This document shows positions 17,916 through 28,186 of a stretch of DNA of 60,871 nucleotides, piece by piece. The notes under the pieces are model-generated. The model saw only the letters and a list, made by a program, of their open reading frames with translations, made no database searches and was not told the origin of the DNA. Position 1 is the stretch's first letter; the number at the start of each line of letters is the position of its first letter. Origin of the DNA: an uncultured Curvibacter sp. (lineage in GTDB: Bacteria; Pseudomonadota; Gammaproteobacteria; Burkholderiales; Burkholderiaceae_C); NCBI GenBank assembly GCA_903828535.1, contig CAIKMN010000025.1:1-60871 (forward strand). The letters run 5' to 3'. The position numbers and the translations under genes are program-made.

Positions 17916-19268
17916 TTAAACCAGAGCGGCCGCTAAAAAATCAGCTGAGCGCTTGGCTTGTAGAGCCTCTTTGGCCTCAACCATGATGCGCAAGACGGGC
18001 TCGGTGCCACTGGCGCGAATCAAAATCCGCCCCGATTCGCCCAACTCCGCTTGGATTTGTTCAGTCGCAGCGACCAAGCCGGCATTGGTGCGCCAATCTT
18101 GACCGACCACCCAAGGCACATTCAGCAAGGTTTGTGGAAACAACTCGACGCCTTGTAAAAAGGCCTCCACATCTTGACCGCGACGCACACAGGCCTGCAA
18201 AACCTGCAATGCACTGACCAAACCATCGCCCGTGGTGTGTTGGTCCAGCATCAACAAATGACCGGAGCCTTCACCCCCCAAAGTCCAGCCTTGCTCTGCC
18301 AATACTTCCAGCACGTAGCGGTCACCCACCTTGGCCCGACGCATCGGGATTTTTTGCTGTTGCAAGGCCAGCTCGACAGCCAAATTGGTCATCAAGGTGC
18401 CGACCACACCGGGCACTGGATCGCCTTGGGCCAAGCGGTCCATGGCGAGCACAAAGAGCAATTGATCGCCGTTGTACAAACGACCTTGGCGATCCACCCA
18501 TTGAAGACGATCGGCGTCACCATCCAAGGCAATGCCAAAGTCTGCGCCCTGCTCCACCACCGCCTTGGCCAAGGCCTCAGGATGGGTGGCACCCACGCCT
18601 TCGTTGATGTTAAAACCATCGGGTTGGCAACCCATGGCATGCACCTCAGCACCCAGCTCATGAAACACCTTAGGCGCAATTTGGTAGGCAGCCCCGTTGG
18701 CAGCATCCACCACAATCTTGAGGCCCTTGAGGGTCAAGGCGGAATCAAAAGTGCTTTTGCAAAATTCAATGTAGCGTCCAGCGGCGTCGTCCAGACGCCG
18801 CGTTTTGCCCAAATGGGCCGAGTCGACCCAAACGGGGGGCAAGTTCAAAGCGGCCTCGACTTCCAGTTCCCAGTCATCTGATAATTTAGAGCCTTGGGCG
18901 CTGAAAAATTTGATGCCGTTATCGGGAAAGGGGTTGTGGCTGGCACTGATGACCACCCCCAAGTCGACCCGCAAAGTGCGGGTTAAATAAGCCACGCCGG
19001 GGGTCGGCAATGGGCCCGCCAAAATGACATCGACACCCGCCGAGTTGAAGCCCGACTCCAATGCGCTTTCCAGCATGTAACCCGAAATACGGGTGTCCTT
19101 GCCGATCACCACTTGAGGACGGGCTTGACTTGAATGGGGGGTGACCTGGGCATTTCGGCGCAACACTTGGCCAACGGCATGGGCCAAACGCAACACAAAA
19201 TCGGGCGTGATCGGCGCCTGCCCGACGGTGCCACGAATGCCATCGGTGCCAAAGAATTGTCGACTCAT
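17916..19268 (-). CDS. glmM: Phosphoglucosamine mutase
   Basis: Interconverts glucosamine 6- and 1-phosphate on the way to UDP-GlcNAc for peptidoglycan and lipid A. The 450-residue product starts [16 protein letters not shown], has the active phosphoserine loop [17 protein letters not shown], the metal-binding loop [13 protein letters not shown], the sugar-binding GEGSGHLL and the phosphate-binding [15 protein letters not shown]. It is last in the rlmE-ftsH-folP-glmM order, which is widely conserved. Confidence 0.98.
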   Translation of the reverse strand: MSRQFFGTDGIRGTVGQAPITPDFVLRLAHAVGQVLRRNAQVTPHSSQARPQVVIGKDTRISGYMLESALESGFNSAGVDVILAGPLPTPGVAYLTRTLRVDLGVVISASHNPFPDNGIKFFSAQGSKLSDDWELEVEAALNLPPVWVDSAHLGKTRRLDDAAGRYIEFCKSTFDSALTLKGLKIVVDAANGAAYQIAPKVFHELGAEVHAMGCQPDGFNINEGVGATHPEALAKAVVEQGADFGIALDGDADRLQWVDRQGRLYNGDQLLFVLAMDRLAQGDPVPGVVGTLMTNLAVELALQQQKIPMRRAKVGDRYVLEVLAEQGWTLGGEGSGHLLMLDQHTTGDGLVSALQVLQACVRRGQDVEAFLQGVELFPQTLLNVPWVVGQDWRTNAGLVAATEQIQAELGESGRILIRASGTEPVLRIMVEAKEALQAKRSADFLAAALV

Positions 19269-19307
19269 GCGAATGTCTCTTTTTCTGATACTGGAAAGAA
19301 GGTTTTA

Positions 19308-19337
19308 AATTTGACCCTATTATGAGCGGGTCAAATT
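19308..19337 (-). repeat. 10-bp inverted repeat between folP and glmM
   Basis: AATTTGACCC (19308-19317) and GGGTCAAATT (19328-19337) form a perfect stem with a 10-base loop just after the folP stop codon. The following minus-strand bases are A/T-rich but without a real T run. It could slow or partly end transcription before glmM or protect the upstream RNA. Confidence 0.45.
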
Positions 19338-20242
19338 CAAACTAGGGGATCGGAATGGGTTTTTGGTGTTGTTCGTGCCTGCTGCAAAGCGCGCCAGACC
19401 TTCAGTGCATCGACTGTTTCGCGCACATCGTGCACCCTCACCACACGCGCCCCAGCCTCTACCGCCAGCACGGCAGCGACCACACTGGGGACCAGTCGAT
19501 CATCCACAGGCAAGCCAGTGACAGCACCCAAAGACGATTTACGAGACCAACCCACCAAGCCTGGGTATTCGGTCGACCAAACCGCCTGTGCGGCCAACAT
19601 TTCAAAATTTTGGGCCACGGTTTTGCCAAAGCCAATCCCGGGGTCCCAGGTCAATCGGTCGGGGCTCACGCCCAAGTCCAACAAGGCTTGGGTCTGTTGT
19701 TTTAAGAAGGCCAACACCGTGTCCGTTAAAGGACCTTCCTGGGGCGACAACTGCATGGTTTGGGGGTTGCCATTCATGTGCATCAAACACACACCGCAGT
19801 CAGGGTGGGCTGCCACCACCTCACGCGCACCGGTTTGACGAAGGGCCCAAATGTCGTTGATGATGTCGGCGCCAACGTCCAACGCCGCTTGCATGACTTC
19901 GGGCTTGTACGTGTCGACAGAAAGGGGGACATCCCAAGTCACCAGGGCCTTCAGCACGGGCAGGAGCCGATTCAACTCTTCGTTCAAGGGCACCGGAACG
20001 CTGCCCGGGCGGGTGGATTCAGCCCCGATGTCAAGCACATCAGCCCCCTCTGCCAGCAAGCGCTCGGCATGCTGAAGGGCCTGGGTCAAGTTGGCGTGGT
20101 GACCGCCGTCTGAAAAAGAGTCGGGTGTGACATTCACAATGCCCATGACCTTGGGCGTGCTCAGGTCAATTGAAAAGCGGCTGGTTTGCCAATTCGGACC
20201 CACACGTCGATTCTCGCGACTCACACCCAAACCGACCACCAC
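19337..20242 (-). CDS. folP: Dihydropteroate synthase
   Basis: Joins p-aminobenzoate to the pterin in folate synthesis and is the sulfonamide target. The product shows the family motifs MGIVNVTPDSFSDGG, DVLDIGAESTRPGS, VDTYKPEVMQAAL, INDIWALR, LMHMNGNPQTMQ, DPGIGFGKT, VGWSRKSSLG and RVVRVHDVRETVDAL. About 30 residues precede the first strand. The annotated GTG at 20242 is 6 bases from the ftsH stop and lacks a clear ribosome binding site; a GTG at 20224 is possible. Confidence 0.96.
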   Translation of the reverse strand: MVVGLGVSRENRRVGPNWQTSRFSIDLSTPKVMGIVNVTPDSFSDGGHHANLTQALQHAERLLAEGADVLDIGAESTRPGSVPVPLNEELNRLLPVLKALVTWDVPLSVDTYKPEVMQAALDVGADIINDIWALRQTGAREVVAAHPDCGVCLMHMNGNPQTMQLSPQEGPLTDTVLAFLKQQTQALLDLGVSPDRLTWDPGIGFGKTVAQNFEMLAAQAVWSTEYPGLVGWSRKSSLGAVTGLPVDDRLVPSVVAAVLAVEAGARVVRVHDVRETVDALKVWRALQQARTTPKTHSDPLV

Positions 20243-20248
20243 AGGAAA

Positions 20249-22165
20249 TTAAACAGCGCTGGTGGCAGGGTCAGGGGTGACGCTGGGTGAATTGCCGCCA
20301 CCATCACCGCTGGAGGGAGGCATACGGGGTGTCCAGTCTTTGGGCGCGCGAGGGGGCTTTCCAGCCATGATGTCGTCAATTTGCTCGATGTCGATGGTTT
20401 CCCAATCCAGCAAAGCCTTGGCCATGGCGTGCATTTGTTCGCTGTGTTTTTCGATCAACTCACGCGCCAAGGCGTATTGTTGGTCGATGATGCGGCGCAC
20501 TTCAGCGTCAACCTTCTGCATGGTCTGCTCGCTCATGTTGGTGGTTTTGGTCACTGAGCGACCCAAGAACACTTCGCCTTCGTTTTCAGCATAAACCATG
20601 GGGCCCAGTGACTCGGTCATGCCGTAGCGCATCACCATGTCTCGGGCAATTTGAGTCGCACGTTCAAAGTCATTGGAGGCGCCGGTGGTCATTTGGTGCA
20701 TGAAGACTTCTTCAGCGATGCGACCGCCAAACAACATGCTGATTTGGTTCAGCATGTAGTCGCGGTCATAGCTGTAGCGGTCTTGAGCAGGCAAGCTCAT
20801 CGTCACACCAAGCGCACGTCCACGCGGGATGATGGTCACTTTGTGGACGGGGTCGCACTTGGGCAACAACTTGCCAATCAAGGCGTGACCGGACTCGTGG
20901 TAGGCCGTGTTCATGCGCTCTTCTTCGGGCATGACCATGCTCTTGCGCTCGGGACCCATCAAGATTTTGTCTTTGGCCTTTTCGAAGTCTTGCATTTCAA
21001 CGGTGCGGGCATTGCGGCGGGCGGCCATCAAAGCGGCTTCGTTGCACAAATTGGCAAGGTCAGCGCCGCTCATGCCGGGCGTGCCGCGGGCAATGATGCT
21101 GGCGTTGACGTCTTGCCCCAAGGGCACTTTGCGCATGTGGACGTTCAGGATTTGTTCACGGCCACGAATGTCGGGCAAGGTGACATAAACCTGTCGGTCA
21201 AAACGACCAGGACGCAACAAAGCGGCGTCCAAAATATCGGGGCGGTTGGTGGCGGCCACCACGATCACACCCAAATTGGTTTCAAAGCCGTCCATCTCGA
21301 CCAGCATTTGGTTCAAGGTTTGTTCGCGCTCGTCGTTACCGCCGCCCAAACCCGCGCCGCGCTGACGGCCTACGGCGTCAATTTCATCGATAAAAATGAT
21401 GCAGGGGGCATTTTTCTTGGCGTTTTCAAACATGTCACGAACACGGGCAGCGCCCACACCGACAAACATTTCGACAAAGTCAGAGCCCGAAATACTAAAG
21501 AAAGGCACTTTGGCTTCGCCTGCAATCGACTTGGCGAGCAATGTTTTCCCAGTGCCCGGAGGACCCACCAACAACAAGCCCCGGGGAATGCGACCGCCGA
21601 GTTTTTGAAACTTTTGGGGGTCTTTCAGGAAGTCGACGACTTCCTTAACTTCTTCTTTGGCTTCGTCGCAACCCGCCACATCCGCGAAGGTCACCGTGTT
21701 GTTGTTTTCGTCCAACATGCGGGCCTTGCTTTTGCCAAAACTAAAGGCACCGCCTTTGCCGCCACCCTGCATTTGACGCATGAAATAAATCCACACCCCA
21801 ATCAACAGCAGCATGGGCCCCCAGCTGACCAACAAGGTCATGAGCAAAGAGCCTTCTTCGCGAGGCTTGACGTCAAATTTGACGTTGTTGCGAATCAGGT
21901 CCCCCACCAAACCACGGTCGAGGTAGGTGGCGGTGGTGCGGAGTTTGCGGTCGTCGTTGGTGACCGCAACGATTTCAGTGCCGCCCTGACCTTCTTGAAT
22001 GGTGGCGGTTTTGATGTGGTTGGTGCGGACTTCTTCTAGAAAGTCTGAGTAGCCCACATAGGTACCATTTGAGCCGCTGTGGGCATCAAACTGCTTGAAC
22101 ACGGTGAACAAGACCATGGCCACCACGAGCCAAACGGCAATTTTTGAAAACCACTGATTATTCAA
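20249..22165 (-). CDS. ftsH: ATP-dependent zinc metalloprotease FtsH
   Basis: The membrane-bound AAA+ protease that controls LpxC, sigma factors and membrane protein quality. The 638 residues comprise an N-terminal helix, a small periplasmic domain, a second helix (about 105-125), the AAA module with Walker A GPPGTGKT, Walker [12 protein letters not shown] and the SRH region [20 protein letters not shown], then the M41 protease domain with zinc motif HESGH. The C-terminal tail is Pro/Gly/Ser-rich. rlmE lies 61 bases upstream; a small AGGCTT/AAGCCT hairpin (22204-22218) stands between them. Confidence 0.98.
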   Translation of the reverse strand: MNNQWFSKIAVWLVVAMVLFTVFKQFDAHSGSNGTYVGYSDFLEEVRTNHIKTATIQEGQGGTEIVAVTNDDRKLRTTATYLDRGLVGDLIRNNVKFDVKPREEGSLLMTLLVSWGPMLLLIGVWIYFMRQMQGGGKGGAFSFGKSKARMLDENNNTVTFADVAGCDEAKEEVKEVVDFLKDPQKFQKLGGRIPRGLLLVGPPGTGKTLLAKSIAGEAKVPFFSISGSDFVEMFVGVGAARVRDMFENAKKNAPCIIFIDEIDAVGRQRGAGLGGGNDEREQTLNQMLVEMDGFETNLGVIVVAATNRPDILDAALLRPGRFDRQVYVTLPDIRGREQILNVHMRKVPLGQDVNASIIARGTPGMSGADLANLCNEAALMAARRNARTVEMQDFEKAKDKILMGPERKSMVMPEEERMNTAYHESGHALIGKLLPKCDPVHKVTIIPRGRALGVTMSLPAQDRYSYDRDYMLNQISMLFGGRIAEEVFMHQMTTGASNDFERATQIARDMVMRYGMTESLGPMVYAENEGEVFLGRSVTKTTNMSEQTMQKVDAEVRRIIDQQYALARELIEKHSEQMHAMAKALLDWETIDIEQIDDIMAGKPPRAPKDWTPRMPPSSGDGGGNSPSVTPDPATSAV

Positions 22166-22226
22166 GTGGAACTCCTGAAAGAAACATACGTTAGGTCCAT
22201 TTTAGGCTTTTCAAGCCTCGGAGGGG

Positions 22227-22880
22227 TTATTTAAGACCAATTCCCACCAAAAAGTTCTCGGAAGACTTGTCACGAGAGGCCTTGGGCTTGATGGGTTTAA
22301 CCACTTTAAAGGCCTCTTTAAACAGCTTCACGCAATGGTCGTAGGCCTCGCCATGAAACACTTTGACCACCAAGGCCCCCTCGGGCTTGAGGTGGGCTTT
22401 GGAAAAATCCAGTGCCAATTCGATCAACAACTCGATGCGAGCGGCGTCGACCCCGCCGACACCCGACAAATTGGGCGCCATGTCTGAGACCACCACATCC
22501 ACGGGACGACCTTGCACCATTTCTTCCAACTGGGCCAGAACGGCCTCTTCTTTAAAGTCCCCCTGAATGAAGTTCACGCCTTCAATGGGTGTCATAGGCA
22601 ACAGGTCCAAAGCGATGATGGTGCCGTTCAGGGCCCCGACCGCCGCCCCCTCGGGCGACAAACGCCGCCGCAAATACTGACTCCAGGCACCCGGTGAGGA
22701 ACCCAAATCGACCACCAAGTGACCGGGTTTGATGAGCCCCAAGGTCTCGTCGATTTCCTTGAGCTTGTAGGCCGCACGGGCGCGGTAACCCTCTTTCTGG
22801 GCTTGTTTAACGTAAGGATCGTTGACGTGGTCATTCAACCACGCCTTGTTCACCTTTTTGCTTTGTGTCTTGACTTTCAT
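22227..22880 (-). CDS. rlmE: 23S rRNA 2'-O-methyltransferase (U2552)
   Basis: RlmE/FtsJ methylates U2552 in the A loop of 23S rRNA. This 217-residue protein has the SAM motif [17 protein letters not shown], the second region [14 protein letters not shown] and the K-D-K-E style catalytic residues ([17 protein letters not shown]). It starts only 20 bases from the divergent yhbY. Order rlmE-ftsH is conserved. Confidence 0.97.
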   Translation of the reverse strand: MKVKTQSKKVNKAWLNDHVNDPYVKQAQKEGYRARAAYKLKEIDETLGLIKPGHLVVDLGSSPGAWSQYLRRRLSPEGAAVGALNGTIIALDLLPMTPIEGVNFIQGDFKEEAVLAQLEEMVQGRPVDVVVSDMAPNLSGVGGVDAARIELLIELALDFSKAHLKPEGALVVKVFHGEAYDHCVKLFKEAFKVVKPIKPKASRDKSSENFLVGIGLK

Positions 22881-22900
22881 GCAGGGTCGATAATACGCCC

Positions 22901-23389
22901 ATGGCTAAACTTGAATTGACCCCCACCGAGCGACGCGCCTTGCGCGCTGACGCCCACCACCTCGACCCCGTGGTCCTGATCGGCAACGACGGCTTAACGC
23001 CTGCTGTTGAGAAAGAAATTGCACTCGCCCTGAGCGTGCACGGACTCATCAAAGTCCGGATTTTCTCTGATGACCGCGCTGGCCGCGAAGCCATTTACCA
23101 AGATCTGGCCGACCGCCTCAACGCGGCGCCCGTGCAACACATTGGCAAATTGCTGGTGCTCTGGCGCCCCCCGTCAGAAAAAACCGGCGAACGTGGGCAC
23201 AACGACGACGAAGAGCGCATGGCGGGCCCCCGCGAAGTCAAGGTGTTGAAATACAGCAAACGCGCTGGCCATAAACCCGAAGTCAAAGTGCTGAAAGTGC
23301 TGGGCAACCAGCGCCTGACCCCCGGCGGCAATGTGCGTCGCGCCAAACCCAAGAAAAAAACGTCGATCAAGAAGCGCCAAGCCGATTGA
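22901..23389 (+). CDS. yhbY: CRM-domain RNA-binding protein YhbY
   Basis: A 162-residue protein whose first 95 residues form a CRM (CRS1-YhbY) domain: [38 protein letters not shown] and the GxxG-like loop region [11 protein letters not shown]. YhbY binds pre-50S ribosomal particles in Escherichia coli. The C-terminal 65 residues are an added basic tail ending [14 protein letters not shown]. The start codon is 20 bases from that of divergent rlmE, so the RNA leader must be very short or the promoter lies within rlmE. Confidence 0.93.
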   Translation: MAKLELTPTERRALRADAHHLDPVVLIGNDGLTPAVEKEIALALSVHGLIKVRIFSDDRAGREAIYQDLADRLNAAPVQHIGKLLVLWRPPSEKTGERGHNDDEERMAGPREVKVLKYSKRAGHKPEVKVLKVLGNQRLTPGGNVRRAKPKKKTSIKKRQAD

Positions 23390-23407
23390 GCACCCTCTTC
23401 GCTGGCT

Positions 23408-24502
23408 TCAATTCAGGTTCAATGCCTTGAAAGCCAGAATCACCCGCTCTGCGCTCATTTCCTCTAAACACCGGCTGGGGCTGTTCGGGGTGTCATCACA
23501 GCCCGATTTTCGGCAGGGAACGCAAGCGCCCTCGCCCTGCAATATTGTGACGTTCTTAACGGATTGAGTTAAGGCTTTGAGCTGATAAGGCTGAGTCCCG
23601 ACAAAGCCGTTCGGCCAAGGGCCAAAGTTGGTGGGCGGCGTCGGGCCAAACAAAGCAAGGGTCGGAATACCGCAAGCCGCGGCCAAATGCGTGATCGAGG
23701 TGTCGATGCCGATGTAAGCGCTGGCTCGGTTGAGCAAGCCGGTTAACTGCCCAAAACTCAATTGTCCGGTGGTGTCAAACACCCTGCTTTTGGCCTCCGC
23801 AGAAAGCGCCCCAAGCAGTTCATCCCGCAGCAACGCGTCGGTCTGATCGGGGCCACCACTGAAGACCACCGGCATCTTGCTGGCCGTGATGAACTCAATA
23901 AGCGCCACCCAATTGGCTTTTGGCCATCGTTTGTAGGCATTCAAGGGCGTGGGATGAATGACCACGTAGTGGTCGGGCAACTGAACCGAAGGAGGCAGGG
24001 GGTGAATGGCCGGTGGCGTCATCGAAACGGCTGGCGTCGACGCCTTGTTCGCTTCGAACGTTGACAGCAACCTTAGTTTTTCAGTCGCAACGTGCTGCTG
24101 GAAATAATCTATTGGCACTTGGTCTCGGGTGATCCAGCGTTTCCAGCCTCGATCCTCCAAGCCGGGCGTCGCCACCCCGACACGCACCGGTGCCGCCAAC
24201 CAACCATAAAGATAGGAGCGATCGTTCGGTTGTGCAATGACCGCCAAGTCGTATTGGCGGGTAATGCGTTTGATTAACTTCCAAGAAGCACGCCAACCCT
24301 GCTTTCTTTTGGTGGCGATGACCTCTTTAAGAAAGGGATTGCCTTGCAAAATGGGCAACGCATTGGCCAACCCCAAAAAATCAATTTCGGCTTCAGGCCA
24401 CAGGGCTTGGGCTTTTTGAATCAATGGCGTGGTGATCAAGACATCGCCAATTTGACTGCAAGAAATGATGAGAATCTTAGAAAATGGGGGCGTCTTTTTC
24501 AT
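23408..24502 (-). CDS. Glycosyltransferase family 9 (heptosyltransferase-like)
   Basis: A 364-residue cytoplasmic GT9 protein with the GT-B fold. The N-terminal ILIISCSQIGDVLITTPLIQ and C-terminal nucleotide-binding part (SGGPDQTDALL, YIGIDTSITHLAAACGIPTLALFGPT) are those of ADP-heptose transferases. It carries the Cys-rich tail ACVPCRKSGCDD found in many members. It is the last gene of the LPS core run and probably adds an outer heptose or related sugar (WaaQ-like). The acceptor cannot be inferred. Starts with an ATGA overlap with the preceding gene. Confidence 0.85.
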   Translation of the reverse strand: MKKTPPFSKILIISCSQIGDVLITTPLIQKAQALWPEAEIDFLGLANALPILQGNPFLKEVIATKRKQGWRASWKLIKRITRQYDLAVIAQPNDRSYLYGWLAAPVRVGVATPGLEDRGWKRWITRDQVPIDYFQQHVATEKLRLLSTFEANKASTPAVSMTPPAIHPLPPSVQLPDHYVVIHPTPLNAYKRWPKANWVALIEFITASKMPVVFSGGPDQTDALLRDELLGALSAEAKSRVFDTTGQLSFGQLTGLLNRASAYIGIDTSITHLAAACGIPTLALFGPTPPTNFGPWPNGFVGTQPYQLKALTQSVKNVTILQGEGACVPCRKSGCDDTPNSPSRCLEEMSAERVILAFKALNLN

Positions 24503-25308
24503 GCGTCAAGCTTTCGGCCAGCGTTCGCCATGATGCGTGCCCGCACGGTCTCTGCATTTTTGGCCGCACTTTCTTTGCTGGCTGAGGGGTGCCATAAGTG
24601 CAGCACTTCAGTGGCCCAAGCACCTGATTTACGCCTGACGCCCGCTTGGTAAAGCCGAAACACAAAGTCAGCGTCTTCATGCCCCCAACCGACCAAGCCC
24701 TCGTCAAAGCCACCAATGCTCAGTACATCGTCACGCCAAGCGGCCATGTTGCAGCCTTTGATACGACGCCAGACAAAGCCCTTGTAAAGCCGCATCCTAC
24801 TGTCAGGCAGCTTGATCCAAAGGGGGGCAATTTTATTGATTTGACCTTGAAAACGCTGGGACATTGAGTCGTTTTTAATGGCTCGGTCGTCCCAAACCCC
24901 TGACTCACACAGCGCTTTCGTCCATTTTTCTTCCAACAAGATGCGACTGCCGGTGACCATGCCACCCCGTTCACTCAAGGCCCGGTGTCTCGCCACAAAA
25001 TCGGGTTGAACCAGGCAGTCGCCATCCAAATAAATCAGGTAGACACCTTCACTGACCTGCGTCGCTTTGTTGCGAATCAAGGCCAACCGAAAACCAATGT
25101 CTTCTTGCCAGACCTGTTTTAAAGCCACCGGGTAATTTTGCTGAAAGGCCCGCACCAAAGTTCGTGTGGCATCGCGTGAACCGTCGTCAGCGACAACCAC
25201 CTCAAAGTTTTGATCGGTCTGTCCCTTCAAAGATTGAAGCACCAAGTTCAAAGCTTCGGGGCGGTTGTAGGTCGCCACCACCACGCTGATCAAAAAATCA
25301 CGCGCCAT
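24499..25308 (-). CDS. Glycosyltransferase family 2
   Basis: A 269-residue GT-A enzyme: VVVATYNRPEALNLVLQSL, the nucleotide-sugar region VVVADDGSRDAT, the DxD metal site YLDGDCLV and a C-terminal block GCNMAAWRDDVLSIGGFDE with GWGHEDADFVFRL, which is typical of the galactosyltransferase-like Glyco_transf_7C region. It overlaps its neighbours on both sides, so it belongs to the LPS core operon. The sugar transferred is unknown. Confidence 0.85.
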   Translation of the reverse strand: MARDFLISVVVATYNRPEALNLVLQSLKGQTDQNFEVVVADDGSRDATRTLVRAFQQNYPVALKQVWQEDIGFRLALIRNKATQVSEGVYLIYLDGDCLVQPDFVARHRALSERGGMVTGSRILLEEKWTKALCESGVWDDRAIKNDSMSQRFQGQINKIAPLWIKLPDSRMRLYKGFVWRRIKGCNMAAWRDDVLSIGGFDEGLVGWGHEDADFVFRLYQAGVRRKSGAWATEVLHLWHPSASKESAAKNAETVRARIMANAGRKLDA

Positions 25309-26077
25309 GTCGATGATCCTGATGCAACAACCAAAGCTTCAAATAGCGGTAATAAGTGCCCTCTGCATTGGAAACCGCCAACGCGAATCCCTGGGCGCCA
25401 TCCAAGAAACCCGCTCGCAAAATATAGGTTCTGAAAAAGGCCCAAAGACCGTGGCCAACGGCTTTGCCCAAAGAGGACGTTTTGCCACGCTGGAACAACT
25501 GTTCGGCTGACGCGCTCGAGTAGCGGTCAATCTTGCCCAGCACCTGAGAAAAATTTCTGAAGCTGAAATGCAACAACCCCGCTTTCAGCCGACCGACTTT
25601 TCCTTGGCACAAAACCCGTTCATGGACCAAGTCATCACTGAATTGGGCGCTCCCTCGTTTGAAAAATCGCAAGACATGGTCGGGTTGCCAGCCGGCGTGT
25701 TCAATGAACTTGCCGCAATACCAAGAGCTTCGAGGAATTTCGTAACCCTTAAAGTCAGTTTCAGCGTCCAAGCACTTCGAGATTTCAAGGGCCAAATCTG
25801 GGGTCACGCGCTCATCGGCATCCAACGACAACACCCAGTCGCCCGTGGCCAAGGACAAGGCCCGATTTTTTTGAATGCCAAAGCCAGGCCAGTCGTCATT
25901 GACCTTAAGAACAGCACCAAATTCACGCGCAATCGCTTGGGTTTGGTCCGTGCTGTTGCTGTCCAAAATGACAATTTCTGTTGCCAAGTGCCGCACGGAC
26001 TGCAAGCAGTCGCGGAGGTTCTCCTCCTCATTGCGGGTAATGATGACGACGGAAAGCGACTTTTTCATGGCGCACAT
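25298..26077 (-). CDS. Glycosyltransferase family 2, WaaE/KdtX-like
   Basis: A 259-residue enzyme with N-terminal VVIITRNEEENLRDCLQSVR, VILDSNSTDQTQAIAREF, the DxD motif LSLDADERVT and the C-terminal amphipathic segment seen in WaaE (LFQRGKTSSLGKAVGHGLWA). WaaE adds glucose to the inner-core heptose in Klebsiella and Serratia. The start is either the ATG at 26077 or 26068; both lie just after waaC. The overall similarity to WaaE is clear by eye, but substrate use is inferred. Confidence 0.83.
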   Translation of the reverse strand: MCAMKKSLSVVIITRNEEENLRDCLQSVRHLATEIVILDSNSTDQTQAIAREFGAVLKVNDDWPGFGIQKNRALSLATGDWVLSLDADERVTPDLALEISKCLDAETDFKGYEIPRSSWYCGKFIEHAGWQPDHVLRFFKRGSAQFSDDLVHERVLCQGKVGRLKAGLLHFSFRNFSQVLGKIDRYSSASAEQLFQRGKTSSLGKAVGHGLWAFFRTYILRAGFLDGAQGFALAVSNAEGTYYRYLKLWLLHQDHRHGA

Positions 26078-26087
26078 CCTAGCCGCT

Positions 26088-27068
26088 TCAATGAGGCGCT
26101 ACCGCGGCCTCAATCGCCCGAACGACAGATGTAACCGCCAGTTCATTGGGTTTTGAAAGGTTGGTCAACTGACCAGCAGCGCCCCGATCTAAAACGGCAC
26201 CCGTCAGCTCAGGGGGCGTCGCGGTGTAAAGCGCCGCACCGGGTTTTCCCAGAGCCGCAGCAAGGTGAAGCAAACCTGTGTCCACCCCGACCACGGCAGC
26301 AGACTGCCCAATCAGGCGGGCCAACGCATTCAAATCCAATGGAGGCAAGACCTTTACAAGCGGATTGCCCACGGCGATGGCCTGTGCTCGAAGGCGCTCT
26401 TCTTCATTGCCCCATGGCAATAGCAAGCCCAAATTCATGACAGACAAGTCTGCAGCCAGCGCTTGCCATGACGACAGAGGCCAGAGTTTTTCAGCGCGGC
26501 TGGTGCCGTGCAGCCCCATGATGAAGGGACGGTCCGTTTCAAAGCGGATCGCTGGCAAGCGGTCCGGTAAACCTTGCAAACCATAATCCGGCGCCGGTTC
26601 ATCCAAGGCATAGCCCATGACTTTGGCCAGCAATTGGCGATTGCGGTCCACGGCGTGTTGGGCTCTTGCCACGTTGAATTTTTGATCGTAAAACAGGGCA
26701 GCCAAGGGTTCGCGCACCGACTCGCGGTCATAGCCCGCACAAGGGCTCTTTAATCCCACGCACCACCCCGCACTTTTGAGCAGCCCTTGTGCATCGATCA
26801 CCAGGTCATAGGACTCGGCCTTTAAACGCTGGCGCGTTTGTTGAATTGCTTGCCACGTGCTGGCTTGACGCCATGTCCATTTCCAACGTCGCATCGCCAT
26901 TGGGATGACTTGTTGCACAGACGGATGCCAAGCCGGAATCGCCGCAAAGGACTCTTCGACCAACCAATCGATCTTTAAATCAGGCCTTGCTTTCGCCGCA
27001 TCACTGATGGCGGGCAGCAGGTGAATCACATCGCCCAGCGACGAGGTCTTGATGATCAGAATCTTCAC
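26088..27068 (-). CDS. waaC: LPS heptosyltransferase I
   Basis: Adds the first heptose to Kdo2-lipid A. The 326-residue GT9 protein starts MKILIIKTSSLGDVIHLLPA, has the acceptor-side segment YDLVIDAQGLLKSA, the conserved GYDRESVREPLAALFYD region typical of WaaC, and the ADP-heptose site VVGVDTGLLHLAAALGKPG. It is translationally coupled to waaF (ATGA overlap). Confidence 0.95.
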   Translation of the reverse strand: MKILIIKTSSLGDVIHLLPAISDAAKARPDLKIDWLVEESFAAIPAWHPSVQQVIPMAMRRWKWTWRQASTWQAIQQTRQRLKAESYDLVIDAQGLLKSAGWCVGLKSPCAGYDRESVREPLAALFYDQKFNVARAQHAVDRNRQLLAKVMGYALDEPAPDYGLQGLPDRLPAIRFETDRPFIMGLHGTSRAEKLWPLSSWQALAADLSVMNLGLLLPWGNEEERLRAQAIAVGNPLVKVLPPLDLNALARLIGQSAAVVGVDTGLLHLAAALGKPGAALYTATPPELTGAVLDRGAAGQLTNLSKPNELAVTSVVRAIEAAVAPH

Positions 27069-28183
27069 GACCCGTCCTTTTCAACGCCTGACAGACTGTT
27101 TTTGATTTCCCTCGTTTCTAGGGTCTTCCCAGTCGTCTTGCCATGCCCACCGATCAAAAGGGGCATCAGGCGCTCGAAAACCATTTGCGGCTGAATGTGT
27201 ACCAAACAATGGGTATGCCCCAACGGACATTGGCGCTCGAAACAGGGCGAGCACGTCAAGCCCAAATAGAAGACCTTGGCATTGGCGCTCAGCGGGGGCG
27301 TGTGCGCCGGATTGGATGACCCGTAAAGGGCCACCATCGGCAAGTCCAATGCAGCGGCCACGTGCATCAAGCCAGAATCATTGCTGACCGCGGCGCTACA
27401 CAAAGAGAGCAAATCAACGCAGTCGCCCAATTCGGTCAAGCCGCACAGGTTAATGACAGGGGCAGTGCTGACCGAGGCTTCATGGGCCACGATCGCTTCA
27501 CCCACTGCGCGGTCTTTGGCAGAGCCCAAAATCCACACTTGCGCTCCGCTGGCGCACAAGTCTTTGGCCAATTGCGCAAAGTGGGCAGCCGGCCATTGTT
27601 TGGCGGGACCGTATTCAGCACCCGGCATGAAAGCCACGACCGGTTTGTCTGTGGTCAGACCTAACTTTTCGAGCAAATGAGCGGCGTTGGCCGCGTTCGC
27701 CTTGAGCTTGGGTCGAAGCGGTTCGGGCAACGGCCGGGCAAGCGGCTCCGCACCCGCCAAAGCCACAAAGCGTTGCACCGTCATGGGCAAGGCTTTTTTG
27801 TCCAAGTGGTGCCAATCGTTCAACAGGCCATAACGCATTTCCCCAACAAATCCAGTGCGTTTAGGGATGCCTGCGAACCAAGGCACCAAGGCCGATTTGA
27901 GCGAGCCGGGCAAGACGATGGCCTGCGCATAGCCTTGCTTGGCAAGTTGCCGACCCAAACGCCAACGCTTGGCAATGCCCACTTCACCGTGCTTTAAGGG
28001 AAGCACCCAACCCTGTCTTACTTGCGGCATGCGTTGCAAAATCGGCAGCGACCATTCGGGGGCCAGCACATCAATTGACGCTTCGGGGTGCTGGGCTTTG
28101 AGGGCCATAAACAGGCTTTGCGCCATGATCATGTCGCCCACCCAAGAGGGTCCGACAACGAGGAGGTTGCCGTCAGCCGCCAC
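27065..28183 (-). CDS. waaF: LPS heptosyltransferase II
   Basis: Adds the second heptose of the inner core. The 372-residue protein shows LLVVGPSWVGDMIMAQSLF, AIVLPGSLKSALVPWFAGIPKR, MPGAEYGPAKQWP, VSNDSGLMHVAAALDLPMVALYGSS and the Cys motif LTCSPCFERQCPLGH, all characteristic of WaaF. About 25 extra C-terminal residues are polar. It lies 3 bases after hldD. Confidence 0.96.
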   Translation of the reverse strand: MAADGNLLVVGPSWVGDMIMAQSLFMALKAQHPEASIDVLAPEWSLPILQRMPQVRQGWVLPLKHGEVGIAKRWRLGRQLAKQGYAQAIVLPGSLKSALVPWFAGIPKRTGFVGEMRYGLLNDWHHLDKKALPMTVQRFVALAGAEPLARPLPEPLRPKLKANAANAAHLLEKLGLTTDKPVVAFMPGAEYGPAKQWPAAHFAQLAKDLCASGAQVWILGSAKDRAVGEAIVAHEASVSTAPVINLCGLTELGDCVDLLSLCSAAVSNDSGLMHVAAALDLPMVALYGSSNPAHTPPLSANAKVFYLGLTCSPCFERQCPLGHTHCLVHIQPQMVFERLMPLLIGGHGKTTGKTLETREIKNSLSGVEKDGS

Positions 28184-28186
28184 GGC

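Noticed and set aside
20651-22039. 462-codon open frame opposite ftsH
   Set aside because: Antisense shadow of a conserved gene; composition is biased to His, Gln and Val with no domain.
23408-26077. LPS core glycosyltransferase genes as a recently acquired island
   Set aside because: They are translationally coupled to waaC, show no mobile element remnants, and base composition looks like that of their neighbours by eye.
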